A stretch of 64,000 bases of DNA from Rhyzopertha dominica. Taxonomy: Eukaryota; Arthropoda; Insecta; Coleoptera; Bostrichidae. Below the pieces are notes generated by a model. The model saw nothing but the letters and a program-made list of their open reading frames with translations, was not told the origin of the DNA and made no database searches. The stretch covers positions 58,980,023 to 59,044,022 of the forward strand of contig QCXZ01000003.1 in the NCBI GenBank assembly GCA_025024175.1, given 5' to 3'. This document shows positions 45,505 to 57,600 of the stretch, in pieces; the stretch's first letter is position 1, and each line of letters starts with the position of its first letter. The translations under genes were made by a program, and so were the position numbers.

Positions 45505-48500
45505 TCATTTTTTAAACGAGAAGATATTTTTAACTGAACTCCCGATACCACGAAATATATTACCGACACTGAACGAGAATCCGTTATTTGTATTTTTGTT
45601 CGAGCCAAATACAAAGACATCGTTCGTGTTAGCCACTGCCATCTGCTTCTTTGCATCGTCACTGTGCCCATTTTGGACAGTTTCGGCGGCACATTTTGGT
45701 TGTTCAGATGGTATATTGGGTTTTATCCGTTTAATGTTAAAAGGGATATTTTTTATTGGACGCCTCCCACTTATTTTAAAGCAAGGTGAGTCAACAACAT
45801 TGTTTGTGTTCTTTGAGCTACTTGAACTGGTTTCACCAACATCCACACTATCCTGGAAAAGGCATAAAAAATATATGTAAAATAATCTAATTAATAAATT
45901 AAATGGCAACAATGGCCATATGATTACACTGAAAAGTTGATAAAAGTGGACATATATGGTTTTGCACGCCAACATATTGTAATGTTTTAGAGTATTATTT
46001 TTACCTTTTAAGTTTCTTCACAATTTCAATTTTGCTTGTTTCCTCAGGAGTCCCACAGGGAATGATGGTTATGGTGAGGATGAGTTTTACCATTTTACAT
46101 TTGTTATTCTTGTTAAATAAGTTTTGCCAAGTTTAATCCACAAAATTTAATAATAGGTAAAGCACTTTTGGCTATGGAAAGCAACTTTCAAACCAGCAAC
46201 ATAAAATTTAGTGTTCAAATAAAAAATTTAAAATGGGACAACTAAAACTGCAAGAATCATTTAAAATTGACCAATTTTGGTCTTTTAAAATTTTGTATAT
46301 CTCCAAAATTTCTAAATAGTTTAATTTTGATTAAGTGGTACATCGCCAAGGGTTCAAGTAAGTTTGCCATTGGGAGAGTACCCTAGCGTATTCCAAGCAC
46401 AAATTTATGCAATCCTGGCATGTGTTCATGAGAACCTCAGAACAGGGTATTCCAGGCTGCATATCTACATTTGTCGTGATAACTAGGCAGCAGTTCCGCC
46501 GCTTACCTGTGTTAGGGTGCGCTCCCGCCAATTACCTGATTGTCGCAACACATTAATAAGATTGGCCAAATATAATTAGGTTAATTTAATTTAGGTGCTG
46601 CTCAAGGAAATGAAATGGCCGATAGGTTAGCGAAAATGGCTGTGTCAGCACCTTATCTCGGACCGCAACCTTCCATTGCTATTCCAGAAAGCAGACTAAG
46701 CGCTGAGATCACAAAGTGGTTTGGTCGTCAGTTTTGCTTGTATTGGAGATGCGCTGGAACTCAGGCAAGGTGTAGGCGAGAGTAGCACTTGTAGGGTTTT
46801 TATTTGAGTGCTAATTTTATGTTGCTGGTTTGAAAATTTGAATACTTTGCTTCATACATAAGTATGTAAATACTACCAGTACCAGCCCAAGTATCATTTT
46901 AAGTTTTATTATATTCTACAGATTAGTTTTAGTTTTTTTTTAATGTCTTGCTTAAAACTACTAATTCTTGAATACCTTTTAAAAACCTTAATAACACTGT
47001 CTTAAGCGAAAAGAGGAGAATCTTATTAAAAATATCTTAAAACTTAATGGTGATATTTAATAACATTATTAAAATACTTAAGTAACTTATACTCATAATT
47101 TTCTATTTAAATCAGTTATAAAAGTCTCATAATTGTTTGAAGTTTTATTGAAAAACTATCAGTTTTAAAACTGAACTAAAATATCATAAGATTTCTATTT
47201 ATGAATACCATTTATAATACTTACCAATCCCTTTAAGATCCATGTAGACAATATAAATGAGGTACCTACAGGTAATATATTACTATTGTGTAAAACAGTG
47301 AATCGATAACCGAAAAGCAGAAATGAATCAAACTTCGCTGATGCAATGCTATACGATATACACAAAAAATAATGCACCAGCAAAATATGGATTACTTACA
47401 CTTAAATATTTGTTATATTTTTGTAAAGCAATTCTATAAATGATTCATGCAACGCGGGCGGTGCTGATTTCTGAATTCTTTGTGCCGCCTTTTTGTAACT
47501 GCTGCCAAGCTACAATATGCAGGTTGCAGGTCAATGTCACTGCGCAGCTCCGATATGTGAGCCTTCTGCAACCTTAAAGTAGATTATAGGACAAAACACT
47601 ACAGAATATGTTGAAAATACATAATCCCATGCATTTTCTCATATTAAAATATATCTAATAGTTCAAAAATCGACAGATGACAAGTATACGTCATTGTGTT
47701 CACTTTCGTGAGAGGCGGCAAATTGATTTAATCGATAATTTCCATAAGCATCCTCAATGCATGAATCATTTATAGAAACCCTCTATAAACAGCATCACCA
47801 GTCTTGCACCTGGTTACAGTGGATGGAGATGTTATTTTTTTATGATTCTATACAGTTTTTTGAGAGGAAACTTAATTCACACAAAGTGTCAAATATTGCC
47901 TTTTGTGGGGCTAATACACTTCAATAAAACCTTTTGGATTTATCTTTTCTTTGTACATAACTACTTGTCCAAAAATGTAGACATCTCAATATTTCATAAC
48001 ACACATCTGATATACAAGTACAACACAGAATAAGGCACTCACACATGCGACAAATAAGTTATGATATCAGGTTCATCACATAAATTGCAACATAGTTTTA
48101 AAGACAGTAGTTTTAGAAGAACCTGCATTATAAGGCTCTTCTCTTTGGTCTCCCAAAAATATTAGTTTAAGTAACTTGAAAAACACTTTAAAACCTATTT
48201 TGGATCCTGATGAACTTCTTAGAACCATATTACATTTAAGGGTTTCATAAACACAATTTGATTTATAATAGTAGCAATCTATCAACACTAAAATGGTGGC
48301 AAGTGTAAATTGACTTGTATACAATTACTTAATCCATTTTTAAGGGCTTCATAAACCATTATTATAAAACTATAGTCTCCAAGTTATCACTGAATTTATA
48401 CCAACAACGTTACTATTTTACTATTTCAAGTTATGATAAAACCATCATAAAACTGTAGAAAATCAATTTAGCTTTTACAATGTATTTGGCAAAAAAGTTT

Positions 48501-50584
48501 GATATAATCTGTAATGCAAATGTGGATTCAAAACAATTGTGCTGGGCTGGATGTATGCAAATGAAAATAAGATAAATAAATTGCAAACCTGAAAATATAC
48601 TCACTTCAACTACTCTCTTTTTCCTGGGTTTTCCAGGGCTCACTCCAGCTTCCTGATATTCATCCAGGTGCTTCCTTTTTACAGGACGCCTTGCAGAGTT
48701 GTCCTTTTTCAAGGTGCGGCGATTTTCATTGTTTTTATTGATGGCTTCAATTATAGCTTTAACCCAGTTCTGACCTTCGTGAAAACTCTCGTGGTACAAA
48801 ATAATCTCCTCACTTTCACAAGTGATCTTAAAACAACCTTTGCTCAAGATCTGTGTGATTTTGCATTTTTTGAGAGGTAAGATGCCCATACACTTGAGGC
48901 TGTTTACTCTGTCTGTTTCTGGGTGTTTTATTGTACAGTATACAATAATGTCGTTCATTAAAATAAAGTATTTTCTTGTACATTGGGTTTCATTTAATGC
49001 CATTTTGTATAGTGGTCCTTCTTTAATTATGTAGCGGCCAGGTTTGATTAGTGAAGGTTTCTGATTTGTGAGACGTTTCTGCAGTTTCAACATATTTTCT
49101 GATTTTTCATGCTCTTCAACCAACTTGTTTATGTGCTGTGCTACTTCTTCGATTCTTTTTAAGGCAGCTGGAATACCAGTCAGAGAATTAGGTAAGTATA
49201 TGTTTTCGAAATAATGGTTATATTAAAAAAAGAAATATTCAGACAGAAGTAAAGAAACATCTATAATCTCTGCAAGCATGAAACAACTGTAAAGCTTTAG
49301 CCATATTTAGTCACTTGTTGTCTTGCCTTCAATCACAATAAATTTGAATCAGTTTAAAATAAAATTACATTACTGTTATAGCAAAATTCTTGGTTGACAT
49401 CAACTGGAAAGCTTGGATTAAATGTGTAATAAATCCTAATTTCTAATATAGTAGACTGTAGTAAATTGTCATGCTACGGTAGCCACATTTGAATGAACAG
49501 TAGCCTATTACAATCCAAATTATTATATTATACACATAATCATCAAAGTTATTTAATTACCATTTCCTTCTCTGATTTAAACTTGAAATAAAAATTCATA
49601 GCGCTTTGAAATTTGTGAATTAAATATTCTTTTGATTGTGGTTGGCTCTTTGGGCTTAAAAGTTTGCAAATCACTGTGTTTAGATGATTTAAAACATTTA
49701 TATTGGTATCAGTGTCAAATTAATAGTTCATGTAACATGTACTTGTGATATTTAGTGAGTTTATATCAATAATACTGTAACAAGACTGAGAAAATTCTCA
49801 ACTTCAGCTTCCCCCTAAAACTCTTACAAACGAAATATCATGGTCACCTTTTAATATACAGTAATCATCGTCTGTAGGATCAGAATAATCGACAATTTGT
49901 TTCAGCAGTAATTGGTATCTTGGTATCCTTTGTATTGGTGTTATCAACAAGGCCGATAACTTATTCTGAACTTCTGGTCGAGTCTCTTGTTGCTGGAGAA
50001 ATTTAGCAAACTCCCGATTCTGCCTCTGAGCTTTCTGCAACACAAAAGTAATATTATGATGGTATAACCAACTAGTACAAGATTACCTGCAGAATATCTA
50101 GACAGGACTTGTAATCATAGGCGTATACAGCATACAGTTTAAAATAGGGTGCGAGATTTTCAAAGGCGCCAGCCACTGAAGTGATATCATTTTTTAATTC
50201 GTTCAGTAGTTCTCCATTTACATTGTATATCATCCTAATGTTACCGAAGAGCATAGTGAAGTCTTCCTTCGAGATTAAGCTACAACTTTGTAGAGGCTTC
50301 ATGAAATATTCCAAAATAGTTTCGAGCTGTTTCAAGTATGTCACTTCGCTATCCAGCAATTCGCGTAAAGCCTGTTCCTTCAAATGTTCTTTTCCATCGT
50401 TACTGGTACTGCTTACATCTGCCAGATCTTGGAGAACTTTATTCCTTGTTCTGGAGGTTAATAGGTTTTTCTCATTAATAACAATTCTCAGCTCGGCACT
50501 AAGCGCCAATTGTTTTTGGGGAGTTGCTTGTTCCAAAATCACTGAACATTGTTTTAATTCCATCCTGGGAGTGCTGGCACTCAT
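45505..50584 (-). CDS. Dbl-family Rho guanine nucleotide exchange factor (DH-PH), complete, 4 exons
   Basis: Exons 50584-50087, 50034-49848, 49167-48605 and 45852-45505 join in frame to 531 aa. The DH domain begins near residue 65 (ALRELLDSEVTYLKQLETIL) and includes the CR3-like segment LITPIQRIPRYQLLLKQIV in exon 2. The PH domain follows at about 272-378 (GRYIIKEGPLYKMAL to NWVKAIIEAI). A basic tail with VKRKHLDEYQ and KPRKKR could be a nuclear signal, followed by a Ser/Thr/Asn-rich C-terminus ending VKNIFSFKK. DH-PH proteins load GTP on Rho-family GTPases; the target cannot be read here. Small single DH-PH proteins such as ARHGEF39 are candidate relatives, but I do not assign orthology. AATAAA on the minus strand lies at 45439-45434, 66 nt past the stop. 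Confidence 0.85.
46594..46784 (+). pseudogene. LINE RNase H domain fragment
   Basis: A plus frame starting near GAAQGNEMADRLAKMAV, the GNE.AD..AK motif of LINE-encoded RNase H, followed by a region ending GTQARCRRE and a stop. It is isolated inside intron 3 of the RhoGEF gene. Confidence 0.65.
46785..48604. other. RhoGEF intron 3, remaining part
   Basis: AT-rich intron containing the MITE at 47432-47777. No exon-like frame. The open frames at 47195, 47842 and 48076 have no family motif. Confidence 0.45.
47432..47777. repeat. MITE copy 1, TTCTATAAATGATTCATGCA termini
   Basis: A 20-bp terminal inverted repeat, TTCTATAAATGATTCATGCA, is inverted at the right end. Internal GC-richer blocks (AACGCGGGCGG, TGTGCCGCCTTTTTGTAACT, GAGGCGGCAAATTGATTTAA) are shared with 55762-56101. 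There is no coding capacity. Confidence 0.75.
49168..49847. other. RhoGEF intron 2
   Basis: A 680 bp intron with phase-1 borders. Nothing else is recognised. Confidence 0.6.
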
Positions 50585-50825
50585 CGTGATAATATAATAA
50601 TATAAATTGCTAAATTACTTTAAAACCGCCAATAGTAAATTTCGAATAACAAGCATCAACACTTTTAGCGTCACAGTTTCTGCGCCGAATGATCCTTGGT
50701 GCACGCGCGGTACGTTCAAGCTAAAAATTAAACTGACGTTTGACGGTTTAACTTCTAGTGTCACATTGAACTACGTACCAGTGTTGCCAATCGCACAGTG
50801 GAAAAATCCGTCAATATTAAAATAT

Positions 50826-51065
50826 TATTTATGTGCAAACTAAGCGGTGCAATAACTAAAATTCTTAAAAATGTAAGCCAAAAATAAGCCGAAAGGTTTG
50901 AGAAATATGTACCTTAGGCTCTAGCTGAATCTTTTAATTTTAAGATAAGCATTCTTTTATCTCTAAATAGGTATTCAATAGTTTTTAGGTGGTGCTGTTT
51001 TGTAAAAATAGGTTGCTCTCTTTCTATCGTTAGCTCGAATATATCTTTATTTACCAGACTCGCAG
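50826..51065 (-). repeat. Dispersed repeat shared with 16190-16490
   Basis: Inverted relative to the copy in Pkn intron 1 and begins about 240 bp upstream of the RhoGEF start codon, so it may abut that gene's promoter. Confidence 0.6.
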
Positions 51066-51231
51066 GTGCTGAATAAGTCACAGAGTCTTTTCTTTTATTT
51101 TTTTTAAGAATAATGTCACTAAATATATTACAGTACCGCCAAAGATTAAATAACTACTACGATGATTCACTTGTGTCGGCACCTTTGTTCTTTTCGAAAC
51201 CGATCTGATGACGTTGAAAAGCCGATCCAAA

Positions 51232-52052
51232 AAGATACACCCTTTGTTCATGCGGCTAAAATTACAGTTGAATGTTACGATTCACATTTTCACTGCTTAA
51301 CTAAATAGTTTTTTTTTATCAAATTGGCCTTGATTAATAGTAAAACTCTGTTAGTTGTCACCGTTAATTACATTGACATTTTGACAATAACTTTGCAATA
51401 TTTGCTGCAAAAATTCTGAAATAATAAATAATAATGGAATATTCATATAAACGATAGTATATGCCAGCGTACTCATTTATATAAATATTCAATTACCATT
51501 ATTACAGAATTTTTACAAATTTTTGTCAAAATATCTATATAGCAGTGACATTTAACACAGTCTTATTATTTTTCATGGCCAATTTAATAAAAAATTGATT
51601 TAGTTAAGCAGTGAAAGTGAGAATCCTGACGTTCAACTGTAATTTTTTCGGAAAGGGTCCATTTTAGCCACATGAACAAAGAGTACCTTTTTGTGTTTAC
51701 AAGGCCCAAAGATTAAAATACATATTTTTGAAAAATGTATTCAACCGTTTTAAAGTTAAGGGGAAAATGTGGGGGTTGGCCCCATCCCCCCCCTCAAAAC
51801 ATTTATTAAAAGATGTATGCATGATTTTAACGACTTCCACTTCAAATAATAATAATAATAAAAATTTGATGAGATTATATCAACCGGTCTAAGAGATATA
51901 ATTGAAAAACTGTTTCTCTTTTCCCATGTTTAAGAGTCAATATCTCAGTAGGCGTGCGTTATTTCAAAAAAAGTTACACTGTAAAATAGTGTTATTTTTG
52001 CAAGAGTTTCTAGATTCCGAGAGGTTGCCCACATAATGTGCGACACCCTGTG
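51232..52052. repeat. Foldback repeat, ACAGGGTGTC family, inverted copy
   Basis: The right end CACATAATGTGCGACACCCTGT is the inverse of the 7863 and 37263 starts. Inner arms pair at CACTGCTTAACTAAAT (51292) and TTTAGTTAAGCAGTG (51600), and at the flanking CAACTGTAATTTT block. It shares TTTACAAGGCCCAAAGATTA with 8490. Confidence 0.65.
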
Positions 52053-52723
52053 TATGCAGTGGCCTTCCGGTGGTGCCTAGGGCATATGCGGCATATGGCT
52101 GTATGTTTGTATGTATATGTTATAGAATTTATCAATAAAGAGCTGGCTAAAATAGACAGGGTCAGTAATAATTTAAAAATAATCTCCTCCTAAAACTATC
52201 ATGAAACTTCAAAAACTTGATTTTTGCAGTGTAGAGGATTGTTTTGGCTGCCACTGTACATGTAAACTATCAACCAAGCTAATAGACAAAAATGGTGTTC
52301 TAGTTTTTTGATCATTAGAGTTCAAATAGCACCCAAAATCCATTTTCGCTTCAGAACCACAAGCGGTCGATGGGGCCAGACTTCTTGTCCTAAACAGAGT
52401 AACTAAATATATTACAGTATATTACCGGAATCGATCTAGTAAAAGGAGAGAAATGGAACGCTTATTGTGTATTAATTGCTAATAGTCTGTATGTACTTAA
52501 TTTGAATATATTTTCCCCGCTTGATATTAATTGGAAAATAATTCTATTGGATGAACATATTACTGTATCCAATCAATTGGGCATTTGCCATGTATTTATA
52601 TTTTATTAAATTGCATATTAATAGGTAGCATCTAATCCACAAAACAGCTGTGACAGCTTATAAATTCGAAAAAACGGATCGTAAGGTGTATTTTTAATAT
52701 TAAAAATGTTAATATTTAAAGGG

Positions 52724-53737
52724 ACCGCCAAAACGCGAACATATTGGGCGTGACGTCAGGTGTCTTGTAAATGGCCACTTGTTTACATCTGGGGTGAGCG
52801 CGTTACGCGTTAGCTTCAGCCCGTCAATTTATCAGTTTGTTGTTTGCGTTCATTTTGTGACAAGCGAATTAAAATACGTCAAGAAAAAGTGAAATACTTA
52901 TGAGTTATGACTTCTGAAGGCATGTTCATTGTTATGGAATTTGTGTACAACGACGAGCGGTTCAACGCGGCGGAGATTAGGAACGTAAAAGCACCAGCAT
53001 AAGTGAACTTTTTATCAAATTAACGTAGCATTGATAATTTGATCACAGTGGGTTGTTGGACACATACTTTTTGTAAAGAGAAAAATGTAAGAATCAAAAA
53101 TGTACCCTAAATTTGACATTTATTTTAGAGGTCAGAATAAATATAAATTGCCATTTATTTTCGGGACTGTTGCGGCTCGTTTCCAGTCTGGCTAACAGTC
53201 GAATATATGGGAAATAAACGTCTTTCTTTATTATAACATTTCCCTCTATCAACTTAAAACGCATATAATTTTCCATTTCCTCTTTAAGCTATAACAAAAT
53301 AGAAACTGAATGGTAAACACCTATAACCCCAAAAAGAATAATAAAACTTACACTAAGAATAGATGATCTTCACAACAGAAAAACAAACTTTGCGATTTCG
53401 GCATATCACGTCTAGGGACCTTACAACAACTTTTTCATACGTTGATAATCTCGAGGAACGGTTACAAAAATATTTTGTTAGCTGAACTGACTGAAGTACT
53501 TTTATAACCATGTACAAAACAACACTTGTTTTGTTTTCCATACATAGTTGATGCTTGTAAAACTACACAAATCACTTTTTGGTGCGACCTCTTACACGTC
53601 CTTTCAATAAACACCACACAAAAGCTTTTCCAATACAAGAATGATACTAGATCATTAGACAGCACGCTCCTCGGTAATGTTTACGTGACACTTGACGTCA
53701 CGAGTTGAATAACCTTGGAGAGAAGCGTTTTGGCGGT
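52724..53737. mobile_element. 1 kb TIR element carrying a broken THAP domain
   Basis: The left end ACCGCCAAAACGC is inverted at 53725-53737. Inside both ends lies a perfect CRE octamer TGACGTCA (52751-52758 and around 53696) followed by GTGTC.TGTAAA-like sequence. The interior encodes THAP remnants on the minus strand. I could not identify a target duplication. The THAP content recalls P-like transposases, but no catalytic domain is present. Confidence 0.6.
53130..53560 (-). pseudogene. THAP-domain protein relic
   Basis: Minus-strand pieces in different frames: NKCCFVHGYKSTSVSSANKI, VTVPRDYQRMKKLL, RDMPKSQSLFFCCEDHLFL, then across a possible intron (about 53352-53289) LKEEMENYMRFKLI and a FDC..PDWKRAATVPK tail. 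The CEDH half of the C2CH zinc site is kept. The first pair is damaged (HGY where a Cys is usual). Several frameshifts and stops make this a pseudogene. THAP domains bind DNA. Confidence 0.65.
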
Positions 53738-54609
53738 GACTCCTAAGATTCGAATTTTAGACCTAAAATTCTCTATCTACAAATATTTTTTGTTTTTTTT
53801 AACATGGCGTACGATATATATGCACTTCAAGATTCATTTTACGTAATTTTCAAAAAAGTGATAATACCCAATTGTATTAAATAACTTTCGTTTATAAAAC
53901 CGCGTATGGCGAATAACGGAACTACATAAGTTGATTCAGTGAAAAACATATTGTTACGAATACAAGGTTCGAAAACTGTAGATTTCTGACTTAACTCCTT
54001 TTATTTAAAACACTAGTATCAAATACAATAAGTCTATACAAAACTAGTTCAAAAAACTACTGTTTTAACACCATTAAGCCACTATACTGCACACTCTTTA
54101 TTCATAGTAATTGACACGGACAATTGATATCGTCAATTTTTGAGGGGTACGGGTGCGTCCTTTCATCGCGGTTACCTCTCCTTGCTTCATTTGTTATTGC
54201 TGTGGTATACCAGCCATCACTGTTAAAATTACTAACTAACTTATGAACTTTTGCGCATAGTATACAGTTGATTATCTCTGTTATTGTTATTCAATACCTA
54301 TATTAGATACATACTACTCGCAGTATCGATGCGATTGCAGAACAACACGATACATACGTACAAGTGTAACTTCTTAAAGGTAAAAATGTAAAAAAAATGT
54401 GTTGTATGAGCTAGGCTTTTAGCGGTTTAATTTATTAAAACGTCACTCTGCAGTTAAAGCCAAAATTGCGTTTATTCCTGAAGTAAACCGTTAACTTCAA
54501 ATCCTAGATTTGAATGTAATGCTTAATGCATATTAATAAATGAACCTTCTATTGTCCGATATGAATTACAGATACGTTTTAGCCAGTTGAAAACCACGTA
54601 GTATCCAAT
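53738..54609. other. AGXT2 upstream region
   Basis: AT-rich, presumed promoter and 5' UTR of AGXT2. No clear TATA, Inr+DPE pair or other gene seen. Confidence 0.4.
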
Positions 54610-57600
54610 ATGCCGCGTTTGTTTCGATTACGTAAAGAATATTTCCAAAATTATTTGAATGGTAAGTTATCTAGTAATAAAATTACAAGTTGTAAAACCC
54701 TAGGCACTATTTCAGCAAACGATGGACGCTCTTACTCCAGTTTACCTAAACTTCCACCCTGCAACTTTACTCCAAGGGCGTATAAGGTGAGTTAATGAAC
54801 ACAACATAAAAGTATGAAACTAAGAATCACTATATCAAAATATATATACTTTATATAAATATTTTGAAGAAATATCACGACATAAAATTCTAATGCATTC
54901 TTTTTCTGTTTTTTTTAATATCAGGGCCCGACTTTTAATGAACAAAAAGTTACAAGACAAACCAAACTCAACCCGGCCCTAACGACATACTACACATCTC
55001 CATTAGCCTTGCATCAAGGATATAAGCAATGGCTTTTTGACTTGGAAGGCCGTAGGTATCTTGATATGTATGGAGGAATTTGCACAGTTTCTGTAGGCCA
55101 CTGCCATCCGTAAGTCCTTCTTCTAAAACGTTTTTTGCGCAATGTTTATGGTTTAACACTTTAGGAGAATAACTGATGCTATAAGAGAACAGCTGGATAC
55201 TCTAGTGCACGTTTCAAATGTTTACTACCACCCCAAAATACATGAATATGCCGAAAAGTTGACAGAAAAGTTTCCTGGTGATTTGAAGGTGAGTTCACCT
55301 AAAAGTAAACAATCACATAATATCTCAGCTTTATCTGCTAAAAGCATAATTTAGTAAGATCTTAAGTAACTCAAAATAAGAAAAACTACGTTTTTTTTTG
55401 CTAAGCGCTTCTGCTGCATAGATAACAGGTGTTAAATTTATATTACCGATTCAATGTTAATAACTTTAATCACAGCAAACTTGGAAACCACATATTTTGT
55501 AAAGAATTACTTGCTTGAAAACTTTTGAATTACTTGGAATTTCTGGATACCAATCGAGGAAGATGTTTAATACAGCTACAACACTGGCAGAAACTGTTGA
55601 GAGTGAGACTGCACCAGAATGTTTTTTAAAATATAAAATTTGGTGCTTAGGCTTACATTTATCCAGTAGTCACATCTATTCAAGTGTGGCTTCTGACAGG
55701 CGTCGTTTTCGAGGTCTTTTATACTAATAACAACAGCTCCTTTTGGTTTCTATTTATTGCACAGGATTTCTATAAATGACTCATGTAACGCGGGCGGCGT
55801 TAATTTCTGAATTCGTTGTGCCGCCTTTTTGTAACTGCTGCTAAGCTACAATATGCCGAATATACACGGCGACTGCTGACTGAGGGTTGCAGATCAATGT
55901 AACACCACAGCTCCGAAATGTGAGCTTTCTGCAACCTTAAAGTTAATTATCACACAAAACATTACAGATCGAATATATTTTCTTTTAATAAAATATATCA
56001 AATGTACGTCATTGTGTTCACTTTCCTAAGAGGCGGCAAATTGATTTAATCGATAATTTCCATAAGCGCCCTGGATGCATGAATCATTTATAGAAACCCT
56101 GTAGTATTCTGCTTATTAAATAATAATTATTGACTATATGCCTTTTTGTAATTTGGTCATTTATAATATTATGACCTAACAAGTTAAACCTAAACAAAAA
56201 AACAAAAAAAGAAAAATGAACAATTTTTTAAGCATATAATCAAAAGGGGGTGTGCATTTTTACAATAACAATAACGATTGTCACAATTTNAACGTGCNAG
56301 TAAAGGGACAACCNCTGTTTTAGCATACTACGTAAGTCGCAGTCGGTAGTGTTAAATACGTTTTGGTTACTGTTTAAATTCCCTCGGGATCTGATGCGCT
56401 TATTTATGAGCATCACTGTGAAACTGTGGAAGGTTTAATTTTGGCTTACCCCTAATATCGTTTTATATGTAGTGACTACAATGTTCCTAATGCCGAATGG
56501 ATAGAAATGGATAATGATGTTCTTGTTATAGAGCTCCACCAGAGTCTATTTCTTAGACATTGCTTAGATTGTTCAGTTTTGCAAACATGAGTCAGACTAA
56601 TATATTGCTAAATAGACAGGGCGTGTTTCTGGATTTGTGTTTTTCACATTTACGTAAGATCTGAGTTTCATATGCTGTTGATACTATATTGTGTGGAAGT
56701 CACCATCATGTTCCTTACACATTTGCAGTGGCTGGGGGTGCTGGTGGCAACTTGAAGGCGGAAGTCAGATATTATGATTTTAGAAAGGCTGATTATGTCG
56801 GTCTGAATGACTATTTTGCGTCGATAGATTGGAACAAATATCTCGTTCTTCATGATATCAGTCCAACAATTCTATTATGTATACATGTTGCTCTGGAGAA
56901 TTTTGTACCATTTAGAGTTTTTAGGTCAGATAACTTTCCATGTTGGTTTTCTGCGGAGCTCATGTCTCTGATAGTGTAGAAGAAAATTGCCCACAAGTCG
57001 TATAGGGAGTCCGGTTCTGAGTTGAACTATCGTCTGTTTTCGCAACTTCGTGCACGTTGCATCGTTGCAAGCACTTGTATTCCCAGTGTTACAAAAACCG
57101 CCTACATCAGTTGGAGGTTGGTTTTAAGAGTAATCCTAGATTGTTTTGGACCTATATAAAGAAGCTGCGTAAGGAAAATGAAAGCAGATCTGATTTTGCC
57201 AAGTAATTTTTGGGGAGTTTACAGCAATTTAGAACTAGTGTTGCCTGATTATAGGTTTCAAAATTGTTGTTACCTTGACAAATTTAAAATTAGCGTGCAA
57301 GATGTTTTTGAGAATATCGCATCAATGAAGCCTAAGCTCACCAGTGGTACCGACGCAATACCAGCGTTTTTTTTTACTAAAAAGTGCATTTTTACGTTGT
57401 CCAAGCCTCTTCAATTGCTTTTCCAATTGTCACTGTGTCAAGGTGTATTTCCGCTTTACTGGAACTGGAAGGACAGTTATCTTATAGAAATTCACAAATC
57501 AGGAGACAGAGCAAATATTTCCAACTAATATTCAATCTGCAATGTCAAAGTTATTTGATAAAATTATATCTATCCAGATTGGATGAGCTGCAAGACGATT

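Noticed and set aside
51119..52420. 17-base direct repeat CTAAATATATTACAGTA flanking the 51-52 kb foldback
   Set aside because: The copies are not adjacent to the element ends and the word is AT-rich, so I do not treat it as a target duplication.
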